DNA from: Algoriphagus pacificus
Lineage (GTDB): Bacteria; Bacteroidota; Bacteroidia; Cytophagales; Cyclobacteriaceae
Direction: 5' to 3'
DNA length: 64,000 nt
Assembly (NCBI RefSeq): GCF_017254845.1
Contig: NZ_JAFKCU010000002.1
Location: 248,001-312,000 of the forward strand
Positions 7,527 through 18,000 of the stretch are shown here, in pieces. The stretch's first letter is position 1. Every line of letters starts with the position of its first letter. The translations under genes and the position numbers were made by a program. Under the pieces are notes generated by a model. It saw only the letters and a program-made list of their open reading frames with translations, did no database searches and had not been told where the DNA came from.

Positions 7527-8510
7527 ATGAAAAAATGGATGTTCATTTCCTATTTTCTGACTTGTCAGGCAGGGTTTGGCCTTTCACAGGTCATGTCAAC
7601 TGAGAAAGTTGGAAAAAGCCCTTGGGGGCCCAATGATGAAATTGGTACGCTTAACTTGATGAGCGATCAGAGCCGATTAGAGGTATTAAGCCATGTTAGA
7701 TCAGGAAAAATCTATGACTTAAGTGTAGAATATTTCGTGGGGATGCCCAGCTTCGATGCTTTGGGAGATCCTGCCTATCAATTCTGGATGACCCACACTC
7801 CAAAAGGTACGCTCATTGACAATCCCAATGGGATGGGAGAGGGGATGAATGCCAATGTCAGCTATACTGGGGATGCCATTTCCATGTATACACATATGGG
7901 AACCCATATTGATGCATTGAATCATTTTGGGTTGAATGGTAAAATCTGGAATGGTTTTTCAGCTGATGAGTATTTGGGGGATAAAGGCTGGAAAAAAACA
8001 GGTGCAGAAACCATTCCTCCCATAATTGGAAGGGGTGTTTTAATTGACATCTTAGCTTTGAAAGAGGTAGATCAGCTGCCGGAAAATTATCGAATCAACT
8101 CTTCTGATTTGAAATCAGCTCTAGAAAGGCAAAAAACAAAACTACAGAAGGGAGATATAGTCCTCATTCGAACAGGGCAGGCAAGGCATTATGAGCATGC
8201 AGATCAGTACTTGGGTAACTATCCGGGGATCAACCTAGACGCAGTTAAATGGTTGGTGGAGGAGCAGCAAATTATGCTTTTGGGTGCGGATAATTTAAGT
8301 TTCGAAGCTTTCCCTCCTGAGCGGGAGGACAATTGGGTACCTGTCCATACCTATTTGCTTGCGGAGAAAGGCGTGATGTTTATAGAGCAAATGAATCTGG
8401 AGAGTTTAGCTCATGATGGGGTTTATGAATTTGTTTTTATAGGTAGTTCGCTGAAGTTACGGGGGGCTTCCGCGTCTCCTATGCGTCCCATTGCCATACC
8501 TATCAATTAA
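7527..8510 (+). CDS. Cyclase family protein (kynurenine formamidase-like metal hydrolase), exported
   Basis: The start at 7527 (MKKWMFISYFLTCQAG) gives a signal peptide; the open frame extends 36 bp further upstream without a better start. The mature part carries the hallmark HxGTHxDxxxH motif of the cyclase/KynB family (HMGTHIDALNH), preceded by IYDLSVEYFVGMP. These residues bind divalent metal in kynurenine formamidases and related amide/lactone hydrolases. The actual substrate is unknown; no kynurenine pathway gene is nearby. It is divergent from Crp/Fnr gene 2, with operator-like sites between, and is followed at short distance by a transporter gene and an acetyltransferase gene, probably one transcription unit. 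Confidence 0.85.
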   Translation: MKKWMFISYFLTCQAGFGLSQVMSTEKVGKSPWGPNDEIGTLNLMSDQSRLEVLSHVRSGKIYDLSVEYFVGMPSFDALGDPAYQFWMTHTPKGTLIDNPNGMGEGMNANVSYTGDAISMYTHMGTHIDALNHFGLNGKIWNGFSADEYLGDKGWKKTGAETIPPIIGRGVLIDILALKEVDQLPENYRINSSDLKSALERQKTKLQKGDIVLIRTGQARHYEHADQYLGNYPGINLDAVKWLVEEQQIMLLGADNLSFEAFPPEREDNWVPVHTYLLAEKGVMFIEQMNLESLAHDGVYEFVFIGSSLKLRGASASPMRPIAIPIN

Positions 8511-8521
8511 ATGATTTGAAA

Positions 8522-8968
8522 ATGGAAAACCTTCATTTGATGGTAGCGGCCTTTGGAGTCGGAATATTGATTGTCCTGCAGGGCAGTTTAAATGCCCAGC
8601 TTGGAGTTAGGTTGGATAATGCATTAGTAGCTTCCTCTTTAAGCCTTTTAGTCAGTGCTTCTCTCGCCATTTTGGTTTTGCTTCTCGCAAAAGAGAATAT
8701 GGCAATTCTGGAAAAAATTCAGACCATTCCTTTGTACTTGTTTTTTTTGGGAGGAGTTCTAAGCTTTCTTGCAATCGCTTCTTTTTACTATGTGATTCCG
8801 AGAATTGGTATTTCTACTACGGTCGCATTTGGTCTAAGCGGTCAATTAATTTTTGCGGGATTAGCCAGTCACTATGGATGGTTTGGATTGCCTATTGAGC
8901 CCATCACTTTCAAAAGAATTATGGGGATCTCTCTGATGATTGTTTCGGTGTTGCTAATAAAATCCTAA
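8522..8968 (+). CDS. DMT superfamily transporter, DUF606/YdcZ type
   Basis: The 148-residue protein has about five transmembrane helices. The start MENLHLMVAAFGVGILIVLQGSLNAQLG matches the DUF606 pattern, in which an asparagine/glutamine-containing motif after the first helix is typical (GSLNAQLG), and the later SFYYVIPRIGISTTVAFGLSGQ segment fits the family. Half-size members usually dimerise. An in-frame TTG at 8516 precedes the ATG; the ATG at 8522 is preferred. It starts 11 bp after the cyclase gene and ends 7 bp before the GNAT gene, so it is likely cotranscribed. Substrate unknown. Confidence 0.8.
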   Translation: MENLHLMVAAFGVGILIVLQGSLNAQLGVRLDNALVASSLSLLVSASLAILVLLLAKENMAILEKIQTIPLYLFFLGGVLSFLAIASFYYVIPRIGISTTVAFGLSGQLIFAGLASHYGWFGLPIEPITFKRIMGISLMIVSVLLIKS

Positions 8969-8975
8969 AAGAGCT

Positions 8976-9695
8976 ATGGAATTATTGAAACACTCAAATG
9001 TAAATAACCTCACAGAGCTTTGGAAAGTAGGGGGACTCTTAGCAGGTAAATTCATTTCAGAGAATGAAGTCTTTGCCAGCCTTGGAAGTCAGGGAGATTG
9101 GCCAGATAAGGTATGGATTACTGGCTCATTGAATTCTAAAAAGCTTTTAGCTGTTCAATCTCTGTCAAAGGGAAAGCCCTGTAGTTTGGCTGTTTGGGAA
9201 AAGGAAATCCAAGAAGACTTACTTGCCGAATTTGGTTTTCATTCGTCTTCTAAATTGGTTGGGATGTCCTGTGATCTAGCTATTTTTTCCTCCCAAACCA
9301 ATCCGCCAATTCAACTGCAACTGGTAAAAACGCCGGAACAAGCTTTGATTTGGTCACAGGCCTTCTTCCATTCCTTTGGGTATGAAATTCCTCCTTCCAC
9401 AGTGATAGCCCTCGGAGAAAAAGTGAGTTTTTACACCGCTTCATTTGAAGATAATCCTATAGGAACCAGTATGGTCTTTCAAGATTCCAGGGGTGTATCA
9501 GGAATTTATTCTATTGGAGTGGCTCCCTCTTTTCGAGGAAAGGGTTGGGCAAATCACTTATTCGAAGCCACTCTTTCAAAGGTAAAAAAAGCCGGGGCCA
9601 CCACGGCTATCCTTCAAGCCTCAGCCATGGGCTTGGGATTGTATTTAAAATACGGCTTTCAGTCAGATTTTAAGATCAGATTTTATAAAAACTGA
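8976..9695 (+). CDS. GNAT family N-acetyltransferase
   Basis: The 239-residue protein has a poorly recognisable N-terminal half and a C-terminal GNAT domain with the acetyl-CoA-binding motif IYSIGVAPSFRGKGWANHLFEA (Q/RxxGxG/A form RGKGWA) followed by AILQASAMGLGLYLKYGFQ, the usual final strand and helix. The N-terminal half may be a second degenerate GNAT fold, as in tandem-GNAT proteins; this is inference. It is the third gene after the cyclase, 7 bp from the transporter gene. Confidence 0.8.
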   Translation: MELLKHSNVNNLTELWKVGGLLAGKFISENEVFASLGSQGDWPDKVWITGSLNSKKLLAVQSLSKGKPCSLAVWEKEIQEDLLAEFGFHSSSKLVGMSCDLAIFSSQTNPPIQLQLVKTPEQALIWSQAFFHSFGYEIPPSTVIALGEKVSFYTASFEDNPIGTSMVFQDSRGVSGIYSIGVAPSFRGKGWANHLFEATLSKVKKAGATTAILQASAMGLGLYLKYGFQSDFKIRFYKN

Positions 9696-9799
9696 AAAAG
9701 AAAGAAATGAAATCGAGCATGGCAAAATTCGACACCCAGAGGGATGTTTATTCATCATGCGAGATTCCTTCTGACCTTTAAAAATTAAATTATATACAG

Positions 9800-10432
9800 A
9801 TGAAATTAATAGAAACATTGAACTGGCGCTATGCCACCAAAAAATTTGATTCAAAGAAAAAAATTAATTCAACCCATTTGGAACTGCTTAAAGAGGCTGT
9901 TCGACTTTCGGTCTCCTCTTATGGGCTTCAATTGTATAAGGTTTTGATAATTGAAGATCCTAAAAAGAAAAAACTGCTTAGGAAAGCTTCTTGGGACCAA
10001 TCGCAAATCACGGATGCATCCCATTTGTTCGTGTTCTGTAGTTACAACCAAAACTTTAATGAAGGAGTCGATTCATATATCAACCTCTTACAAGAGGGAG
10101 TGGAAGAATCTAAAAAAGCCGGGATTCTTGCCTATGGAAAAAGTATTAAAAAAAGCATTTCAGCCATGGGTGAAGGAGAAAGACAGTCCTGGTCAGAGAA
10201 ACAATGCTATTTAGCAATGAATAATCTCCTAATTGCTGCGGCAGAACTTAAACTTGACGCTTGTCCGATGGAAGGATTTGAGCCAGATAAATATGATGAA
10301 ATTTTGGGCTTAAATGACCAGGGATTACATGCTGTATTAGTTGCTCCGATAGGATTTCGCGCCTTAGATGATTCGACACATTTTCGTAAGAAAGTTCGGA
10401 GAAGTAGTGAAGAGCTATTTGAACTCATATGA
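9800..10432 (+). CDS. Nitroreductase family NAD(P)H-dependent oxidoreductase
   Basis: This 210-residue protein has the typical NfsB-like start LNWRYATKKFDSKKKI, with the conserved arginine-containing motif that binds FMN phosphate, then SSYGLQLYKVLII, AWSEKQCYLAMNNLLIAAAELKLDACPMEGF-type middle region (here SWSEKQCYLAMNNLLIAAAE) and a final FRKKVRR. It would be a dimeric flavoprotein reducing nitroaromatics, quinones or similar with NAD(P)H. Its stop overlaps the start of the VOC gene by 4 bp, which indicates a two-gene unit. The 104 bp before it contain no recognisable gene. Confidence 0.9.
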   Translation: MKLIETLNWRYATKKFDSKKKINSTHLELLKEAVRLSVSSYGLQLYKVLIIEDPKKKKLLRKASWDQSQITDASHLFVFCSYNQNFNEGVDSYINLLQEGVEESKKAGILAYGKSIKKSISAMGEGERQSWSEKQCYLAMNNLLIAAAELKLDACPMEGFEPDKYDEILGLNDQGLHAVLVAPIGFRALDDSTHFRKKVRRSSEELFELI

Positions 10433-11106
10433 AGAAAGGGAGAGTAATGGATATTTTAAAACTTGTATTACAAAGTAAAAATTTGGATGAAACCCAAAGG
10501 TTCTATCAAGAGAGACTTGGTTTTAAGCTTCTTTTCCGAAACATGAATCAAGTAGGTTTCCAAGTTGGATCTTCTGAATTGGTATTTAAGAAAGTGTCAG
10601 AGGAATCCTCTCCCCAATATCATTTTGCCTTCCTTATCCCAAGTCAATCCATTGAATTGGCTTTTCAATGGTTAAATGATAGAGGGGTTAAAATGCTGAT
10701 CCCAGACTCAGGTCCTATTGTGCATTTTGAAAACTGGAAGGCAAAGTCGGTCTATTTCAAAGATGACCAGGGGAATATTTTGGAAGTCATTTGTCGGATG
10801 GATCTCCAAAATGAAATAATCGGAGATTTTTCAACCCAAAACATATTGTGTATAAATGAAATAGGAATTGTCACTGATTCCCCTTTGGAAACGGCTGAAA
10901 AAATCATTGCCGATTCAGGGATTAATTATTTCCCCAAAGGACCAAAAGATTCTGATTTCTTGGCCTTGGGTGAGGAATCCGGTCTACTTGTTATTTCTAA
11001 AGAGGGACGGAATTGGTACCCCACACAAATACCCTCAACCCCCTGTGGGTTAAGTTTTGAAATCAAAGTTGGTGATAAGACTACTTGGTTTGAACTCCAT
11101 CGCTAA
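10429..11106 (+). CDS. VOC family (glyoxalase/bleomycin resistance-like) protein
   Basis: The first ~120 residues form one vicinal-oxygen-chelate module: ILKLVLQSKNLDETQRFYQERLGFKLLF, then VYFKDDQGNILEVICRMD, the standard closing strand with a metal-ligand glutamate (LEVI). A second, weaker half (INEIGIVTDSPLETAEKIIADSGINYF) looks like another VOC betaalpha unit, so the protein may be a two-module monomer. The ATG at 10429 overlaps the upstream stop (ATGA); a second ATG at 10447 is closer to where homology begins. Role probably detoxification together with the nitroreductase, by context only. Confidence 0.78.
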   Translation: MKKGRVMDILKLVLQSKNLDETQRFYQERLGFKLLFRNMNQVGFQVGSSELVFKKVSEESSPQYHFAFLIPSQSIELAFQWLNDRGVKMLIPDSGPIVHFENWKAKSVYFKDDQGNILEVICRMDLQNEIIGDFSTQNILCINEIGIVTDSPLETAEKIIADSGINYFPKGPKDSDFLALGEESGLLVISKEGRNWYPTQIPSTPCGLSFEIKVGDKTTWFELHR

Positions 11107-11307
11107 CACTCAGGATACCCCTTTATGGAACTGCTACCTATGATTGGACAATATGATTAGCTCGTTTTATTGAGTAGATATTGAAAAATAAGACAGATTA
11201 AATGGTTTTAGAAGGGCCTATATATGATAACCATGGTGAATTGTCAGCCCTGTAGCAACCTTAAGTATGATCCAACTTTACTTGATAAATGAATTAAAAA
11301 AGAAATT

Positions 11308-12405
11308 ATGTTTAAAAAATATCCAATAATTAAATGGACACTGACCACTGTAGCTCTCATTGTGGCTATACTTATCTCCATTGGTCTATATATCGCGAGT
11401 CTTTTACCGGAAGAAGATGGTGCCTTAGTTAATAGTCAAGCAAGTGACATCACTTACATCACTAAAGATGTGCCAGCTTATCGGGGGAAAATACTAGCTG
11501 TTGTAACCAGCACAGATACCATGGGCACAAGTGGTAAACGCACAGGATACGAACTAACAGAATTAGCAAGAGCTTACTATGTTTTTAAAGCCAATGGTTT
11601 TGATGTTGATATAGCAAGTCCTTTAGGAGGTAAACCACCCATAGTGTTAGACGATGATGATATGGGAATATTCGATTATGCATTTTTGAATGATTCTATT
11701 GCACAATCCAAAACCAATAATAGCCTTTTACTAAAAGATGTAAAACCTGAAACATATGAAGCTGTTTATTTTGTCGGAGGGAAAGGAGCAATGTTTGATT
11801 TTCCAAATAATAGATTTATACATGCTTTGATAAAAGATTTCCATAAGAATAACAAAGTTATCGGAGCAGTCTGTCATGGCCCTGCAGCCTTTGTAAATGT
11901 CACCTTAGACGATGGACAGCCATTTTTAAAAAATAAGCAGGTCAGTAGCTTCACCAATAAGGAAGAGTTATTGTTAATTCCAAATGCAGAATCAGTTTTT
12001 CCTTTTTTATTACAAGACAAACTAATTTCTCAAGGGGCCATATTTAATGAAGGCATCATGTACCTTGAAAGAATAAGTCACGATAATAATTTAATTACTG
12101 GCCAAAATCCATGGTCGGTATGGGCAATTTCAGAAGCTATGGTTAAGCAGTTAGGGTACAAGCCGAAACATAGGACCATCACTGCGGAAGAAAATGCTGT
12201 TAAAGTCTTATTTACCTATGAAACAAAAGGTAAAGAGGGTTCCAAAGCAGAACTAAAACAAATTATTGAAGAAAATAAACAATCTGTTTCTAGGTCATTA
12301 CTTATTAGTCATGGTGCTGTATCAGTGATACAGGGAGATTTAAAAAAATTATATGACCTTTTAGGTTTAGCGTCTTTTGCAAAAGATATTGAACTTAATA
12401 GGTAG
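11308..12405 (+). CDS. Membrane-anchored DJ-1/PfpI family protein (type 1 glutamine amidotransferase-like)
   Basis: The N-terminal ~30 residues contain one transmembrane helix (WTLTTVALIVAILISIGLYIASLL). The following domain carries a DJ-1/PfpI fold: GKILAVVTSTDTMGTSGKRTGYELTELARAYY, an Asp/Glu-rich AVYFVGGKGAMFDF segment and the nucleophile elbow GAVCHGPAAF, with Cys at about residue 189 and the adjacent His of the Hsp31-like class. An extra ~90-residue C-terminal tail (after WSVWAISEAMVKQLG) is not part of the usual domain. Hsp31-like proteins act as glyoxalase III/chaperones, but this assignment is only family-level. The gene stands alone, with 201 bp before and 395 bp after it without genes, and looks somewhat more AT-rich than its neighbours. 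Confidence 0.82.
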   Translation: MFKKYPIIKWTLTTVALIVAILISIGLYIASLLPEEDGALVNSQASDITYITKDVPAYRGKILAVVTSTDTMGTSGKRTGYELTELARAYYVFKANGFDVDIASPLGGKPPIVLDDDDMGIFDYAFLNDSIAQSKTNNSLLLKDVKPETYEAVYFVGGKGAMFDFPNNRFIHALIKDFHKNNKVIGAVCHGPAAFVNVTLDDGQPFLKNKQVSSFTNKEELLLIPNAESVFPFLLQDKLISQGAIFNEGIMYLERISHDNNLITGQNPWSVWAISEAMVKQLGYKPKHRTITAEENAVKVLFTYETKGKEGSKAELKQIIEENKQSVSRSLLISHGAVSVIQGDLKKLYDLLGLASFAKDIELNR

Positions 12406-12800
12406 AAAATAATTGCGATTAAATTTTGGGATGAGTTTTTTTATATAAAAATGATTATTGAATACAGGTTAGTCTAAATAGCTGAAGTGGAGTTTTATAA
12501 AATTGCTACCGTACAAATACCTTGTTTAAATAAAAATGAATAGGTAAATAAGAAAAATGAAATCAATAAAAAGATATAGGGTATTAAGCCAAGGGGGCTT
12601 GTATGGCTTTCGGAAGAGAAAAAATCAGAAGGATTATAAAAAGGGTTTTCATTTTAAATGTGGAAGGCTCGAGTTCAAAACTAAGCAAAAATAGCGCCTT
12701 ATCAATTGTGTTTTATTAAAGCATATTTTGCGGTTTTGGGAGAAATGGTTGTTAGAATTCTACTATCATTTTATGGATAATTGAATTTTACAGAAAAATA
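12406..12800. other. Gene-free stretch between DJ-1-like and composite-protein genes
   Basis: AT-rich, with no recognisable RNA, terminator or repeat. A 45-codon basic ORF (12557-12694, plus strand) is present but has no features supporting it as a gene. Confidence 0.5.
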
Positions 12801-14507
12801 TTAATCAGTTTCTGTCAACCACATTTCTACTCTCAAAAGCAAATAAGAAGTCACAGGTTTCCCGTCTTTTAAGCCTGGATTGAATTTAAATTTGGGAAAA
12901 GCCTCCTCGATAACATTGGTCACATATCCATTATCAGCTACAAAAAAATCAAAGCCTGAGATTTCTCCGGAATCATTGATATGCAATAAATAAGAAGCTC
13001 TTAATTTTTTATCCCAGCCATGAAGTTCAAAGCCTTCAGGAGGAAAAACCATTTGTTCTGCAACTTCAGCTTCGTTCAGTAATTCTGGGTATTCATCAGA
13101 AAGTGGATAATCTCTGAGGGTCATGGATTTTTCGTCCACACTCGTTTCTATCCCTACATTCAATTTTGGGTTTTCAAAAAGAGGCTTTGAAAGATGGGAA
13201 ATTCCTTTTCCATCTTTGATTAGATATTCTTCTTTAAGTTTTCCATTTGAATAGTATTCCCGAAAATAACCTTCCGGTTTCCCATTTTTCATTTCCCTAT
13301 AAGACTGTAATATTCCATTCTTATATCTTTTTTGAATTCCATCTTCCAAAAAATCCTTGAATTGGTACTCATTTTTGTAAGTAGACTTTCCAATTTGGTA
13401 TTCATCATAATAATAGCCAGTGCCATCTTTTAATAGATGGTTTCCATTTTCATCCCAAAAATTGATGTATCGATGTTTATCTTCCCGGAGATCCAATTCT
13501 ACTTTCTTTTTTCCATTTGAGTAATACTCGAAAAATGGCCCTGTATGGTTTCCTTTTTTATCAAGAGTGAATTTCCATTCCAACACCCCATTTTCATACC
13601 ATTTGCTGTGTTCTCCAATTTCATTTCCTAAAGAGTCTTTAGTTAAACTGACTTCAATTTGCCCATTCGGAAAAAAATAGGAGATCTCTGTTTTTCTAGG
13701 TTGGGAGTGAATAACCTCCGTTTTAAATAATCGACCTTCTTTATCATATTCTTTTTGGGTCCCTAGCTGAACTCCATTTTCATAATTCAGTTCTTTGGAG
13801 ATAAATCCTTCAGAGGAAAAGATCTTCAAAACACCATGAAGTTGATTGTCTCTTACCTCAAATTCCTTTCGCTCATTGGTGATGGGATCTATTGAAGAAA
13901 TATTGCCTGTGAAGTTTTCAGGGAAAAAATTTCCTTCCTCATCCGTGATGTATAGATCTGAATGAGTTCGGATATATGTCTCAATCAATTGATTTGATTG
14001 TTCCGAATGTGTGAAAAATATATCATCCAAGGAATTCTGAGAAAAATCAAAAAGCACCTCTTCAGATTGATTTTCATCATTCCATTTCGCAGCCTTTTTT
14101 AGAATTTCGATACTTTTTTCATCCCCGACTCTTTGGAAGAAATCAATGATTTCAGGAATCATATAGCCGTATCCATTGTCAAAGAACTGAGAAAAACCGC
14201 CATTAGAAAGCTGGCCGGCTAAGTTAGACCAATAATAAAGTTCCTTGATTTCTGGTCTCAATTTTTCTATTAATTCGATCTGTTGAGATTGATCATACCA
14301 ATCAGGAAGTCCGTCCAGAGCCCAAAAATTAAAAATTGCACCAGAGGTAGAAAAATAATCACCTTTGGTCATTTTCGGCAAAGATTGACTCGGGAAATCC
14401 TTCAATAATGGTCTGAAATCATATTCCGATTGACCAAAAGAATTGAAACAGGAAAACGTTATTAGAATTAATAAAAGGGGCTTTGCTTTTAAAAAGAGAG
14501 AAAGCAT
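12801..14507 (-). CDS. Exported DMP19-like / MORN-repeat / TonB_C-like composite protein
   Basis: I use the ATG at 14507, which gives a signal peptide (LLLILITFSCFNSFGQ); an in-frame ATG at 14525 also exists. Three parts follow. Residues ~45-170 resemble the DMP19/DUF4375 family (YYWSNLAGQLSNGGFSQFFD, the NGGFxQFF hallmark). Residues ~195-430 hold about seven MORN-2/YwqK-type repeats (for example FFPNGQIEVSL, WYENGVLEWKF, YYSNGKKKVEL, YYSNGKLKEEY). The last ~100 residues resemble the TonB C-terminal domain (GFDFFVADNGYVTNVIEEAFPKFKF, then LKDGKPVTSYLLLRVEM). The parts are individually common in Bacteroidota; this order is unusual to me. Likely periplasmic or outer-membrane associated. Function unknown. 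Confidence 0.7.
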   Translation of the reverse strand: MLSLFLKAKPLLLILITFSCFNSFGQSEYDFRPLLKDFPSQSLPKMTKGDYFSTSGAIFNFWALDGLPDWYDQSQQIELIEKLRPEIKELYYWSNLAGQLSNGGFSQFFDNGYGYMIPEIIDFFQRVGDEKSIEILKKAAKWNDENQSEEVLFDFSQNSLDDIFFTHSEQSNQLIETYIRTHSDLYITDEEGNFFPENFTGNISSIDPITNERKEFEVRDNQLHGVLKIFSSEGFISKELNYENGVQLGTQKEYDKEGRLFKTEVIHSQPRKTEISYFFPNGQIEVSLTKDSLGNEIGEHSKWYENGVLEWKFTLDKKGNHTGPFFEYYSNGKKKVELDLREDKHRYINFWDENGNHLLKDGTGYYYDEYQIGKSTYKNEYQFKDFLEDGIQKRYKNGILQSYREMKNGKPEGYFREYYSNGKLKEEYLIKDGKGISHLSKPLFENPKLNVGIETSVDEKSMTLRDYPLSDEYPELLNEAEVAEQMVFPPEGFELHGWDKKLRASYLLHINDSGEISGFDFFVADNGYVTNVIEEAFPKFKFNPGLKDGKPVTSYLLLRVEMWLTETD

Positions 14508-15023
14508 TGTTGACTTGAAAACCAAATTGTTTGAGGCAAATAACTAAAGAAAAAGTAATAAAAAAAGATTTATTTATGCCAATGTCTTCAATTGCTTTTT
14601 CATGCTTATTGAAGTAGGGGGTTTTCAATTGATATCAATAATAAGATCCTTAAGAGTTTATTGCTTTAACTCCTGTGATTTATTTTCAAATAGATTTTAA
14701 GGCATAATATTAAAATAGTCTTTCCATTTTAGACCACTTGCTTAGAGGGATTTTGGTTTACAAAAAATGCTAAATCTCTTGATTTTGCACTTGTTGTAAC
14801 CGATTTGTCCACCTAAGTTAAAAGTATGCCCTCCACTATTTTATCCGCAAATGCATTTGTGGTTCCAAGTAAATTTCCACTGCTCAATTTTATTAGCTAA
14901 GAATCAATTTCTTAATCTTGGCTAATCAGTTTGAAACAATTCTTTCTTGTAAAAGAGAGAAAATCATAAAATTCAAGGATCAGTATTTATTCAAAATCTG
15001 ACTGGTTTTTTGTTAGGTAGCTA
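14508..15023. other. Gene-free stretch downstream of the adhesin gene
   Basis: Contains an imperfect 11-bp inverted repeat (arms 14892-14902 and 14916-14926) without an adjoining T-run, so it is a hairpin rather than a convincing terminator. I see no RNA gene or other repeat. Confidence 0.45.
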
Positions 15024-18000
15024 TCAGTTTACTTTTAAAAATGATCCTGATTGAGATTCCAAAACTGATTCGTCATTCAGTGAAAATTCATAATCAAATC
15101 GGAAAGTATAAGTACCAGTTGGGCTGTTTTTACCATTGAGATTTCCATCCCAAGGACTATTTCCTGAATAAATCAACTGCCCCCAACGATTGAAAATTAT
15201 TAGAGTGTAAACTACCTCCCCGCAATCTGCAATAGGTCCGAAAGGCCCCTGTTCGGGGTTAAAGCCTGTAGGAAATCGGAATCTTGGAGCAACTTCCTGA
15301 AGACGAATATTGCCCACTCCCACGCAGCCAGCTGCATCTCTTACCTGAACCTCATATTCACCTCCTGCTACTCCTTGATTGACCTGTGTGCTTGCGCCAT
15401 TGCTCCATTCATAAGTAAAAGGACCCGTGCCGCCTCTGAGCTCTGCCATTATTTCTCCATTAGTGTCCCCCGGGCAGGGATTTCGATTTACGGTAAAGAC
15501 CACCTCTAAAGGATCAGGCTCGTTTAGGGTTAAGTTGAGTTCGGTTTCACAATCGTTGGAATCTAGAATCGTAAAGGCATATGTGCCTCCTTCAAGATTT
15601 TCCAGACTTACTTGATTTTGGTCTACAGGAATTTGAGGATCGGCAAGGCGATAAGGAGGAGTTCCACCTTGAATCTCAAAGGCTAAACTGCCATCAGTAT
15701 TCCCAAAACAGGATGGATCTTGCTGTGAAAGAATCGAAGCTTCAAGAGGTTCTGGCTCAATAATCTCTAGATTTTCAAGGGAAATTTCGCAGCCTTGACT
15801 GTCTTGAATAATTACAGAATAAACCCCAGAAACTAAATTTGAAGCGGTTTCCGAGTTCAAACTCGGATCATGGGACCATGAAAAAGTATATGGCTGGATT
15901 CCTCCTACTATTTCCAGACTGATTTCTCCATCTGCTGCCCCGAAACAGGTCACGTTTGATTGTTCAAAAATGCTTGCTTCAAATCCAGTATTTAATGCAA
16001 CTGTCAAATCTGGTGAAGTACCTTCGCAAAATTCATCCAAAGTACTGAATTCCCAATAGCGCAAAATTCCTTGACTTTCGTTTTCGTCCCACTTGACAAT
16101 TATTTCGGATCCGATATTCCCGCCGATAAATTCGCCTCTGACAACTTCCCATTCATAATTCCGATTAGGTATTATCTGATTGACAGTATAGGTGTATTCC
16201 AAACTTAAATCGCAGATAAAATCGGGTCCAATAGCCATTTCCGGCTCAAGTTCCCGCTTGATCAGGACTTCTAATTCTACCGGTTTTCCCGGACAACCAT
16301 TGTCACCAATTGGAATAGCCCTGATGATTGCATTTGGATTAGCCTCTCCCCATTTAACTATTGCTTCTTCATTCGTCTGGGAGATAATTTCTCCACCGAT
16401 TGCTTCCCATTGAACTTCTGAAATTTCTCCCTCTCCTTCGAAGAAATAGCTCAATTCTTCCACATTTGGACAGGAGGAAAGCGGACCTTCCAATTCACCG
16501 CTTAACTCAGTCACTTCCACTTCGAATTCATGGAGCTCGGTCTCCTCACAACCTGATGCATCTATTGAAGCAAAGGCTTTGACGGTAAATGTTCCAGGTT
16601 CTGTGTAAGTGTGAAGTACTAGCTGACCTACTTTAATGCCAGTTTCATCTCCGAAATCCCAATAAAAATAGGTGTATGAGGGATCATCCGGGATTACTTC
16701 CCATGTTCCTTCCTGATCAATGCAGGCAATTCTAGGTGAACCTGTTTTGAGATCATCAAAGCTGGAGAGAATTTCATATTCGTTGTTTTCAAAATCTTTC
16801 CCAAAGTCAAGCGCATAAGACTGGGAAGCCCCAACAGCATAAAAATACCCAGAAAATCCTGCTGGATTACTTAAGGTATGTATTCCAGGAGCTAGGATAA
16901 TTTGGGCATATGAGAAGTCAGGGTTATTGTCGAATGGTTCAAACTGATTAGATACAACAGCTCCATCTATTTGCATTTGAGCAAAGTCTTCCGTCCGAGT
17001 AACTAGCTGGGCATAGTGTAAGAAGGTTCCATAGACTTTATGAAAATTGACTGTGATTTGTCTTTTTGGATTATTAAATGGGGCATAGTTGACCATTTGA
17101 GGATTACCGTAGTTATCTACATTGGCAGGGGATAAAACAGAATTTTCATCGAGTATTTCGCATGAATAGGATTTCCCAAACCCAAAAACTCCTATCGGCT
17201 TGGAGGATGTAAAGTGTAAAGCCCGATCTGACTCCACATCCAAGGTGAAAAACTCCCCAGAATTTAAGCTTGCCAAAAGATTTCCCCCTTCAAATACTTC
17301 TGTGTTGTCGAAAGCAGCTATAAACTTCACCAATTCTCCCAATTGTCGATCCTTGAGCGGAATATGGAAAAACTCTGTTCCCCAGGAGGAGACAGGTTCG
17401 TTTTGATTGTAAATATGGGATGTGGAAAAAGGGCCGCATTCTGGATCTCCGATATCAGCAAATTTATTCCCTGAAAAGACGGCTATTCTTGCGCAATCTT
17501 CAGTGGAATTGATTACTGAAATTTCGGTGCCAGTCAAATCTCCTTTGGACTTAAATTGATAGGTTTGTCCTTGATTTAAGGTAATTGTAAAAGGAGAAAG
17601 CGAGTTATTGACAGGTGCGGTAGGTGTGATTTGAATTTGGGTGCCGTCCTTTGTGCCAACAATTAGAATTTGACTTTCATTGTTGAACTGTCTTTCCGAA
17701 AGCCGGATTCCTTTGGTTTGATTTTCGTAATGAGATGCTGCAAAGTAATTACTCCCCAGTTGGTCGTGAGGAAGAACCAATGTGCCGTCAAAAGTACCGG
17801 GCTTAAGATCTAAGGCATAGACGGAAACTTCACCTTCAGCATAGACATATACTCCTTTATTCTCGACCACTTGATTGGTTTGGATTACCAGATTGGGATT
17901 GGCTTCGAACTCAAAAACTTCTCCCAGTCCTAGCGAAAAAGGGACTGTATTCCCACCAAATTCTATCCTTCCTTCTACATTTTCTTCGAGAGCAGTGATA

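Noticed and set aside
12557-12694. 45-codon basic ORF in the gap after the DJ-1-like gene
   Set aside because: Lys/Arg-rich composition in AT-rich DNA, with no homology, no signal and no conserved context. Likely chance.
14892-14926. Hairpin downstream of the adhesin gene as a terminator
   Set aside because: An 11-bp imperfect inverted repeat without any T-run on the minus strand. Kept only as a note on the gene-free stretch.
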